Source of the DNA: JAVDCA01 sp036491235
GTDB taxonomy: Bacteria > Pseudomonadota > Alphaproteobacteria > Rhizobiales > Xanthobacteraceae
NCBI GenBank assembly: GCA_036491235.1
Contig: DASXCK010000388.1
Coordinates: 1 to 50,001 of the forward strand
DNA length: 50,001 nt
Reading direction: 5' to 3'
Shown in pieces: positions 25,443 to 32,222 of this stretch. The position numbers were made by a program, and so were the translations under genes. The stretch's first letter is position 1. Every line of letters starts with the position of its first letter. The notes beneath the pieces are model-generated. The model saw only the letters and a list, made by a program, of their open reading frames with translations. It searched no databases and was not told the origin of the DNA.

Positions 25443-25649
25443 GTGAGAGGATTGTTGCTGGTCATCGGCATCGCGACCGCGTTGACGATCGTTGACAATG
25501 CGGCATTCGGACAGGGGCGCGGCAAGGAAAATCGGGGCGGCCCCGACATCAAGGCCAGCGTCCCTTGCCCACCCGGCATGTGCGGTCCGAGGGGAGGCCC
25601 TCGCGCTCTCGATGCCAAGATGTGTAGCCGGCGCAACTGCCCCAAGTAA
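25443..25649 (+). CDS. Small exported four-cysteine protein
   Basis: A 68-residue product starting with GTG behind a very strong ribosome site (AAGGGGGGTGAAAA). Residues 1-23 form a signal peptide ending in AFGQ; the mature 45 residues carry paired cysteines (PCPPGMC and CSRRNC) and many Gly, Pro and Arg. The cysteines suggest two disulfides or a metal site. I do not recognise a family. The 147 bases before it hold no gene. Confidence 0.6.
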   Translation: MRGLLLVIGIATALTIVDNAAFGQGRGKENRGGPDIKASVPCPPGMCGPRGGPRALDAKMCSRRNCPK

Positions 25650-25819
25650 AAGCTGATTTCCTCGCCAAATCGCGCGTGACAGACGGCCTAGCGGGGGCGC
25701 AACGCCGGGCCCTCGATGTCCTGGTCGTGCTGGTCGGCGGCGACCATGCGCGTGGAAAGCCCGAGCCCGCAATCGCCGACGCGCTGCGCAAGCACGGCTG
25801 CGCCAAGATCGACGTAGGT

Positions 25820-26761
25820 CTACGGCTTGACCCGGCGCACCCGCGCCCGCCCCGGCAAAAGCGATCTCTGGATGCGGGTTGCGACCTCGATGAAGGCGCG
25901 CAGCTTCGGCTCGTTCCGGGCCGTCGCCGGGAAGTACAGGTAGAGGCCCTGCCGGCGCGGGACGAACTCGCGCAGGATCTGCATGAGTGCGCCGCTATCG
26001 AGATCCTGCCGCGCCACCAGGTCCGCCGTGTAGGCGAGGCCAAGCCCCTGGCGGGCGAGCGCGATCATGCTGAGATGATCGTTGACGGTGAGATGCCCGG
26101 GCGCGTCGAGCGTGAAGGGCTCGCCGGCGTCGACGAACTCCCAGCGAAAGACCGACGCCGCGGTCGGGAAGCGATAGCGGATGCATTCATGCTGGAGAAG
26201 GTCGCGCGGGCGCCGCGGCCGGCCGTGGCGCGCCAGATAATCCGGGGATGCGACGACCATCCATTGGAATGCGGGCGTGAGCTTGACCGCCACCATGTCG
26301 CGCTCGACCCATTCGCCGATGCGGATGCCGGCGTCGTAGCGGCGGCTCGCCAGGTCGACCGACGCGTCGTTGATGTCGAGCTCGACGGCGATCGCGGGAA
26401 AGCGATCGCGCAGCTCGGGCAGGACGCGCGTGAGGACGAGGTCGAACGCGATCCGCGGGACCGTCAGGCGCAGGCGGCCGACGGGCCGGTCCGCCTCCCC
26501 CGACACTTCATCAAGCGTATGGCCGATCTGATCCGCGGCCGGCCGCAGCGTCTCGAGCAGCTTGGCGCCCGCATCGGTCAGCGCGACGCTGCGCGTGGTC
26601 CGCTGGAAGAGCCTGCGGCCGAGCCGGCCCTCCAGCGCCTGCACGGCCTGGCTCACGGCCGCGCGGGTGACCCCGAGATCCGCCGCCGCGGCGCGGAAGC
26701 TCGCGTGGTCGGCCACGGCGAGAAACTCCGAAAGACCCGAGAACCTGTCGGTTCGTGCCAT
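25820..26761 (-). CDS. LysR-family transcriptional regulator
   Basis: A 313-residue regulator with the N-terminal winged HTH (FLAVADHASFRAAAADLGVTRAAVSQAVQALEGRLGRRLFQRTTRSVALTDAG region) and the C-terminal periplasmic-binding-like effector domain (GRLRLTVPRIAFDL ... DINDASVDLASRRYDAGIRIGE). The RYDAGIRIGE pattern is of the group that often controls redox or detoxification genes. It is divergent from a SnoaL-like gene and a quinone reductase gene at 26887-28794, which it probably regulates through the 125-base gap, where AACT-N9-AGTT lies at 26792-26808. Confidence 0.93.
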   Translation of the reverse strand: MARTDRFSGLSEFLAVADHASFRAAAADLGVTRAAVSQAVQALEGRLGRRLFQRTTRSVALTDAGAKLLETLRPAADQIGHTLDEVSGEADRPVGRLRLTVPRIAFDLVLTRVLPELRDRFPAIAVELDINDASVDLASRRYDAGIRIGEWVERDMVAVKLTPAFQWMVVASPDYLARHGRPRRPRDLLQHECIRYRFPTAASVFRWEFVDAGEPFTLDAPGHLTVNDHLSMIALARQGLGLAYTADLVARQDLDSGALMQILREFVPRRQGLYLYFPATARNEPKLRAFIEVATRIQRSLLPGRARVRRVKP

Positions 26762-26791
26762 GCGCCGAGCTCCCGATTGTAAATCTTATCT

Positions 26792-26808
26792 AACTAATCA
26801 AGTCAGTT
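26792..26808. promoter_or_regulatory. Possible LysR operator
   Basis: The dyad AACT-N9-AGTT lies in the AT-rich gap between the divergent LysR gene and the SnoaL-like gene. LysR boxes are usually T-N11-A within a short dyad; this one is close to but not exactly that form. Confidence 0.3.
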
Positions 26809-26886
26809 TTAGCTCGTTTTTCCGTCGCAGCCCACCGCCTAGATCGACCCTATGGCGAACGACCCAGGGAGATGACGAGGTGATCC

Positions 26887-27735
26887 ATGAGCAATGTCGA
26901 CTGGAAAGGATTTCTCGCGCGATTCTCGCGGTTCGGCCGCGATCCGACGCCGGCGCGCTATCTCGATCTGTTCGCCGCGGACGGCACGGTGCAGCACCCC
27001 GGGATGCCGCGGCCGTTGGGCGGCGACGAGATCGGACGCTTCATCGCGACGGCGCTCTCCGCGGCGCCGGACTTCAGACTTGAGCCCGTGCGCTGGTGTG
27101 CGCGCGACGACACGCTGTTCGTCGAGGCGGCCACATCCGGAACCGTCCGGGGCAGACCTGCGGCCTGGGCGGCCATCTACTGCGTCACCCTGCGCGGCGA
27201 CCGCGTGCTCCGTGGACGATCTTATTACGACCGTGCCGCCGTTTCGTCGCGTCGCGGGCCGGGGCTCGCGCATGTCGACATCGAGAAGGCCGCTGATGAC
27301 GCGCGCAATGGCGAGCATCTCGCCTCGCCCGAGCTCCAGGCCAACCTGATCGAGCCCTATATCGCCGGGTGGCGCGATCCGCAGCCGGAGCGGTTGGCGC
27401 GCTTCTACGCGCCGATCGGACGTCTGCGGGCGCCGGACATCCCCGGCGCGCTGTCCGGCGACGACATCGCCCATCACTACCGCACCCAGCTTGCGGAGAT
27501 GGATGAGCTCCAACGCCACTGCCAGACCTGGGCGGGCCGTCCCGGCCAGGCCTTCTTCGAGTGGCGCATGACGGGCGCGATGGCCGGGCGGCCCTTCGAC
27601 ATCGGCGGCGCCGAGCGCCTCACCCTCGACGGATGCCGGATCGCCGAGAGCGTCAGCTACTTCGACACGCTCGCATTGGCTGCGGTGCGCGATCCATCGG
27701 TCGCGCCCACGACCGTGTTCGACACGGCGCGATGA
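26887..27735 (+). CDS. Tandem SnoaL-like (NTF2-fold) protein
   Basis: A 282-residue protein made of two cone-shaped NTF2-like domains: residues about 8-125 (ARYLDLFAADGTVQHPGMPRPLGGDEIGRFI) and about 150-265 (ERLARFYAPIGRLRAPDIPGALSGDDIAHHYRTQL). Each repeats the pattern of a short helix, a D/P-rich loop and a curved sheet as in SnoaL-type polyketide cyclases and isomerases. The gene precedes a medium-chain dehydrogenase by 42 bases and is divergent from a LysR regulator, so it probably acts on a small organic compound with those partners. The substrate is unknown. Confidence 0.75.
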   Translation: MSNVDWKGFLARFSRFGRDPTPARYLDLFAADGTVQHPGMPRPLGGDEIGRFIATALSAAPDFRLEPVRWCARDDTLFVEAATSGTVRGRPAAWAAIYCVTLRGDRVLRGRSYYDRAAVSSRRGPGLAHVDIEKAADDARNGEHLASPELQANLIEPYIAGWRDPQPERLARFYAPIGRLRAPDIPGALSGDDIAHHYRTQLAEMDELQRHCQTWAGRPGQAFFEWRMTGAMAGRPFDIGGAERLTLDGCRIAESVSYFDTLALAAVRDPSVAPTTVFDTAR

Positions 27736-27777
27736 GCGTCGGCCGGATCAACATCAGATACAGAAAGGCGAAAGCAC

Positions 27778-28794
27778 ATGCGCGTTTACGCGTTCACCGA
27801 TGCCATATCGCTCGAATCGCTACATCTGGTCGAGCGGCCCGATCCCACACCGGGTCCCCACGACATCATCATCCGCATGCGCGCGGCGGCGCTCAATTTC
27901 CGCGACATGGCCATGCTGCACGGCAACTATCACGTTGGCGTCTCGCCGCCGCTGATTCCCCTGTCCGACGGTGCGGGCGATGTCATCGCGATCGGCGCAG
28001 CCGTCACGCGCTTCCGCGTCGGCGACCTCGTCTGCCCCACGTACCTGCCCGATTGGCATAGCGGGCCGATCGATGCCGATCGCATTCGCCGGCGGCTCGG
28101 CGGACCGACCGACGGCGTCCTCACCGAGTTCATGCGTGTCCATGAGGCCGAGGCCGTGCGTGCCCCGTCGCACCTCGACGCGACGCAAGCGGCCGCGTTG
28201 CCGGTGGTGGCCGCGACGGCCTGGCGCGTGCTCTATCGCACCGGATCATTACGCCCCGGCGAAACCCTGCTCGTGCAGGGCGCCGGCGCGATCTCGACGA
28301 CAGCTCTTCAGCTCGCGAAGGCCGGCGGCGCCCGGACCATCGCGGTGCTGCGCGACGATCGCCACGCGGACGCGTTGAAAGGGCTCGGCGCCGACCTCGT
28401 GCTGACCAACGGCAATGCACCAACCTGGCCGCAGCAGGTGCGCGAGGCGACCGGCGGCCTTGGCGCCGACGTTGCGATCAACGTCGCAGGCGGCAAGACG
28501 CTGACGGGCACGGTCGCGGCGACGAAGCTCGCCGGCATCGTGCACCTGGTCGGCTTCGTCGCCGATCCGATCGCGGAGCTCGATCTGTTCGAGGCCATCC
28601 GTCATGGGACGACCTTTCATACCGCGACCGCAGGAAGCCGCGAGGACTTCGAAACCTTCGTCCGCACCTCGGAGCTGCATGGGTTGCGGCCGGCGATTGC
28701 GAAGGTCTTCACGCTCGGTGAGCTGCGCGATGCCGTCGCGTACCTCGGCAAAGGCGGCCACTACGGCAAGGTGGCGCTGACGCTGGATTTCTAG
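27778..28794 (+). CDS. NAD(P)-dependent alcohol dehydrogenase / quinone oxidoreductase (MDR family)
   Basis: A 338-residue medium-chain dehydrogenase/reductase. N-terminal GroES-like domain: LNFRDMAMLHGNY and LIPLSDGAGDVIAIGAAVTRFRVGDLV. Nucleotide-binding fold: GETLLVQGAGAISTTALQLAKAGGART (Rossmann GxGxxS-type) and the closing GHYGKVALTLDF. The catalytic-zinc cysteines of alcohol dehydrogenases are absent, so it is of the zinc-free quinone-oxidoreductase/zeta-crystallin branch. ATG 27778 has AAAGG upstream. It is probably co-transcribed with the SnoaL-like gene under the LysR regulator. Confidence 0.9.
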   Translation: MRVYAFTDAISLESLHLVERPDPTPGPHDIIIRMRAAALNFRDMAMLHGNYHVGVSPPLIPLSDGAGDVIAIGAAVTRFRVGDLVCPTYLPDWHSGPIDADRIRRRLGGPTDGVLTEFMRVHEAEAVRAPSHLDATQAAALPVVAATAWRVLYRTGSLRPGETLLVQGAGAISTTALQLAKAGGARTIAVLRDDRHADALKGLGADLVLTNGNAPTWPQQVREATGGLGADVAINVAGGKTLTGTVAATKLAGIVHLVGFVADPIAELDLFEAIRHGTTFHTATAGSREDFETFVRTSELHGLRPAIAKVFTLGELRDAVAYLGKGGHYGKVALTLDF

Positions 28795-28805
28795 CGCCAT
28801 CTTCT

Positions 28806-28898
28806 GCGTCATGGCCGGGCTTGTCCCGGCCATCCACGTCCTTCTCACCTTGCCGCAACGAAGACGTGGATGCCCGGGACAAGCCCGGGCATGACGGC
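28806..28898. repeat. Dispersed palindromic repeat, copy 1
   Basis: Arms of about 37 bases: GTCATGGCCGGGCTTGTCC... on the left, and the inverse of ...GGACAAGCCCGGGCATGAC on the right, with ATCCACGTC/GACGTGGAT inside. Related copies are at 38656-38738 and 43937-44020. It separates convergent genes and can fold into a hairpin. Confidence 0.88.
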
Positions 28899-28899
28899 A

Positions 28900-30597
28900 T
28901 CAATGCGTGTGGCCCACCACCCGGGTCAGCAGCGCCGGCGCATCGGCTGGCCCAGCATTGCCACGCCACGCCACATGGTGATCCGGCCGCACCAGTGCGA
29001 GATCGCAGCCGTAGAGGTCGCGGATGTCGCGATCATCGATGTCGACGACCGTCAGCGGAATGCCGCGCGCACAGGCGGCGGACACCAGCGCGCACGCATC
29101 CGCAGGCCGTGGTCCGAACCGCAGCAGCGTCAGGCCGATGCCCAGCCGGTCATAGAGCGAGCTGCCGTCGCGGCGCGCGTCATCGAGCCAGGCGTGCGGC
29201 GCACGCCCGCCCGGAATGCTGCTCGCGCGATACGTAATGACGTGGTCCGCGGGCGGCGCGGTGTCGGCCGCGATGATCGGCGAATGGTCATAACGCGCGC
29301 CGAGCTGCACGCCGAGCGAGGCGAACTGCTCCGCATAGGTCGCAAGCTTCGCCGACGCCTGCGCCCGCGCGGCCTCGCCGGCCGACGATTCCAGCTCGAT
29401 CTCGGGCGGCGCCTCGACGTCGTTGATATTGATGGAGAGCTGGCGCGCCGCCGCCGTGTTGCGCAGCGCGACCGGCAGCCGCTCCTGCTCGTAGCTCGCG
29501 AGCAGCGGCGCACCGCCCCACCCTTGGACCAGAGCCGCGAGCTTCCAGGCGAGGTTGGCGGCGTCCTCGAGGCCGGTGTGCATGCCGAAGCCGCCGGTCG
29601 GCGTGAAGAGATGCACGGCGTCGCCGGCGAGCAGCACCCGTCGATCGGTGAATTTTTCCGCGACCAGCGCGGCGCCGGCCGTCCACGGCTCGTGACCCAG
29701 AATCTCGATCGGCGGCGTCGCGCCGGCGCACGCATGCAGCATGGCGACGACGGTCGCGTCGTCCGGCGGCTGATTGGGCGCCGCCGCCTTGGTGCGAAAC
29801 AGGAACTCGTCGTGGCCGTTCACGCTGATGATGGTCGAGCGCGTGTGCGGATTGACCGCCCAATACTGCCAGGCCCGGCGTGGCTCGAGGACATCGCGAT
29901 AGAGCGCGGGCGAGCGGACATAGGTCGAGAACATGCGGCCGCCGAAATAGCGGTCTTCGAGCGCCGCTTCGCCGCTGAAGCGCAGGCCGAGGCTGCGCCG
30001 CACGAAACTGCGGCCGCCGTCGCATCCGACGAGATACTGCACCCGCCAACGCTCGGCCACGCCCGTCTCGTCGTTCATCGCGCTCACCGTCACGCCGTCG
30101 CCATCCTGCGCGAAACCGTCGACCCGCCAACCGAAACGAGAAACAATGTGCGGCCGCGTCGCCATGTGCTCGGCGAGCAGACGGTCCACATGCATCTGGT
30201 TGGCGCGGTGGATCGGCTCGGGCACCTGGTCGGTCTTCGCCACCTCGTGCCGGCGGCGCAGAACCTCGGCGCGCGACGGCATGGCGAGGCGCGCGAGCTC
30301 GTGGCCGTTGAACCGGGTGAAATAGGCGACATCGGTCGGATGGTCCGGCGGCAGGCCGAGCGCGCGGATACGCTCGGCGAGGCCGAGCTGGCGAAACAGC
30401 TCCATGCTGCGCGCGCTCTCCGAGCTCCCCTTCGGATGCCAGCGCGTCTCGCCTTCCGTATTGAACAGCACGCTCTGGACGCCGGCGCGGTCGAGCAGGA
30501 GCGCGAGCACGAGGCCGACCGGCCCGCCGCCGACGATGCCGACCGCCGCGCGGCCCCGTATGGACTCTGCTTGCTGCATGCTATTGTGATTCACCAT
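28900..30597 (-). CDS. FAD-dependent aromatic-ring monooxygenase
   Basis: A protein of about 565 residues of the PheA/TfdB/MhpA class A flavin monooxygenases. The FAD-binding GIVGGGPVGLVLALLLDRAG lies at the N-terminus, a DG-type motif as VGCDGGRSFVRRSLGL mid-chain, and the second FAD motif as RRVLLAGDAVHLFTPTGGFGMHTGLEDAANLAWKLA (GD motif, in shorter blocks) near residue 300. The C-terminal thioredoxin-like domain is present. Such enzymes hydroxylate phenolic acids using NAD(P)H and O2. Start is uncertain: ATG at 30597 or 30579, neither with a strong ribosome site. It is divergent from the sarcosine oxidase operon with a gap of about 53 bases. Confidence 0.88.
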   Translation of the reverse strand: MVNHNSMQQAESIRGRAAVGIVGGGPVGLVLALLLDRAGVQSVLFNTEGETRWHPKGSSESARSMELFRQLGLAERIRALGLPPDHPTDVAYFTRFNGHELARLAMPSRAEVLRRRHEVAKTDQVPEPIHRANQMHVDRLLAEHMATRPHIVSRFGWRVDGFAQDGDGVTVSAMNDETGVAERWRVQYLVGCDGGRSFVRRSLGLRFSGEAALEDRYFGGRMFSTYVRSPALYRDVLEPRRAWQYWAVNPHTRSTIISVNGHDEFLFRTKAAAPNQPPDDATVVAMLHACAGATPPIEILGHEPWTAGAALVAEKFTDRRVLLAGDAVHLFTPTGGFGMHTGLEDAANLAWKLAALVQGWGGAPLLASYEQERLPVALRNTAAARQLSININDVEAPPEIELESSAGEAARAQASAKLATYAEQFASLGVQLGARYDHSPIIAADTAPPADHVITYRASSIPGGRAPHAWLDDARRDGSSLYDRLGIGLTLLRFGPRPADACALVSAACARGIPLTVVDIDDRDIRDLYGCDLALVRPDHHVAWRGNAGPADAPALLTRVVGHTH

Positions 30598-30650
30598 CGA
30601 TGTTGCGATCCGCACAATACTGATCTCAGGCGGGCCGTGAAGGCGTCCGA

Positions 30651-31904
30651 ATGATGCGCTATTCGGCTCTCTCGCTCGCGCTGAATGCCCTGACGGGTCA
30701 GCGCCACTGGCGCCCGGCCTGGCGCGACGCCGCGCCGCGCGAGCGCTACGAGGTCGTGATCGTCGGCGGCGGCGGGCATGCGCTGGCGACCGCCTACTAT
30801 CTCGCCAAGAACCACGGCATCACCGACGTCGCGATCCTGGAGCGGAGCTGGATCGGCTCCGGCAATGCGGGCCGCAACACCACGATCATCCGCTCGAACT
30901 ATCTCCTGCCCGGCAACGAGCCCTTCTACGAATGGTCGCTGAAGCTGTGGGAAGGGCTCGAGCAGGATCTCAACTACAACGCCATGATCAGCCAGCGCGG
31001 CGTGCTCAACCTCTATCACTCCGACGCGCAGCGCGACGCCTTCTCGCGCCGCGGCAACGCGATGCGGCTCAACGACGTTGATGCCGAGCTGCTCGACCGC
31101 GAGCAAGTGCGCGCCTACGCGCCACGTCTGGCCTTCGACGACGCGCGCTTTCCGATCCATGGCGGGCTGTTGCAGCGCCGCGGCGGCACCGCACGCCATG
31201 ACGCGGTCGTCTGGGGCTTTGCTCGCGCGGCCGACCGGCGCGGCGTCGATATCGTGCAGAACTGCGAGGTCACCGGCATCCGCGTCGAGAACGGCCGCGC
31301 GACCGGCGTCGAGACGACCCGCGGAACGATCCGTGCCGGCAAGATCGCGCTCGCGGTCGCGGGGTCGAGCTCGCGCGTCGCCGCCATGGCCGGCCTGCGG
31401 CTGCCGATCGAGAGCCATGTGCTGCAGGCCTTCGTGTCGGAAGGCATCAAGCCGCTGGTCGATCATGTGATCACGTTCGGCGCCGGACACTTCTATATCA
31501 GCCAATCCGACAAAGGCGGCTTGGTGTTCGGCGGCGACATCGACGGCTACAACTCGTATGCGCAGCGCGGCAACCTGGCAGCCGTCGAGGATGTGTGCGA
31601 ATGCGCAATGGCGCTCATGCCGATCGTCGGCCGCGTCCGGATGCTGCGCTCATGGGGAGGCCTCATGGACATGTCGATGGACGGCTCGCCGATCATCGAC
31701 CACACGCCGGTCGCCGGGCTCTACCTCAACGCGGGCTGGTGCTACGGCGGCTTCAAGGCGACGCCGGCCTCGGGCTGGTGCTTTGCCCACCTGATCGCGC
31801 GCGACGAGCCGCATCTTGTTGCCGCCGCCTACCGCCTCGACCGCTTCGCGACGGGCCACCTGATCGACGAGCGCGGCATGGGCGCCCAGCCGAATTTGCA
31901 CTGA
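30651..31904 (+). CDS. soxB: Sarcosine oxidase beta subunit
   Basis: A 417-residue flavoprotein of heterotetrameric sarcosine oxidase, which demethylates sarcosine to glycine, yielding H2O2 and a C1 unit. FAD-binding VVIVGGGGHALATAYYLAKNHGITDVAILE lies at about residues 35-64 (split here as two motifs: GGGGHALATAYYLA and VAILERSWIGSGNAGRNTT). RSNYL(L)PGNEPFYE is characteristic of SoxB. The C-terminal FAD motif is DGSPIIDHTPVAGLYLNAGWCYGGFKATPASG, with the covalent-FMN region typical of this subunit likely on the His/Gly-rich middle. The ATG at 30651 has AAGG upstream. It is the first gene of soxBDAG. Confidence 0.93.
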   Translation: MMRYSALSLALNALTGQRHWRPAWRDAAPRERYEVVIVGGGGHALATAYYLAKNHGITDVAILERSWIGSGNAGRNTTIIRSNYLLPGNEPFYEWSLKLWEGLEQDLNYNAMISQRGVLNLYHSDAQRDAFSRRGNAMRLNDVDAELLDREQVRAYAPRLAFDDARFPIHGGLLQRRGGTARHDAVVWGFARAADRRGVDIVQNCEVTGIRVENGRATGVETTRGTIRAGKIALAVAGSSSRVAAMAGLRLPIESHVLQAFVSEGIKPLVDHVITFGAGHFYISQSDKGGLVFGGDIDGYNSYAQRGNLAAVEDVCECAMALMPIVGRVRMLRSWGGLMDMSMDGSPIIDHTPVAGLYLNAGWCYGGFKATPASGWCFAHLIARDEPHLVAAAYRLDRFATGHLIDERGMGAQPNLH

Positions 31905-31958
31905 GACCGACTGAGACTTGCACCGAGATCAGCACCGAGCTCCGTACTGAGACGCTGA

Positions 31959-32222
31959 ATGCGCATCCCCTGCCCCCATTGCGGCGACCGCGACGCTCGC
32001 GAATTCGTCTATCTCGGAGATGCCGGGCCGCAGCGGCCTGACCCGCAAGCCGCCGACGCGCTCGCCCGCTTCGTCGACTACGTCTATCTGCGCGACAACC
32101 CGGCCGGGCCGCACCGGGAGCTGTGGTACCACGGCTTCGGCTGCCAGGCCTGACTGGTGGTGACGCGCGACACGCGCGGCCACGACATCCTCGCGGCGAG
32201 GCCGGCGCGAGGCGCACCGTGA
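31959..32222 (+). pseudogene. soxD: Sarcosine oxidase delta subunit with in-frame TGA
   Basis: SoxD is a small zinc-binding subunit. The frame starts MRIPCPHCGDRDAREFVYLG (CPHC zinc motif), reaches ELWYHGFGCQA, then meets TGA at 32151-32153 and continues in the same frame as LVVTRDTRGHDILAARP to a stop at 32220-32222. Family members read GC-x-x-W-x-x-x-TRDT at this place, so the TGA stands where a Trp (TGG) is expected: a single G-to-A change. The read-through frame ends in a GTGA overlap with soxA, showing that it was recently intact. Taken as written, translation ends at 64 of 87 residues and the last zinc-region and C-terminal segment is lost. Sequencing error and read-through are the alternatives. 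Confidence 0.85.

Noticed and set aside
32151..32153. Selenocysteine at the soxD TGA
   Set aside because: The expected residue is Trp, not Cys, and I see no GGUCU-type hairpin at the right distance. A nonsense change or sequence error is more likely.
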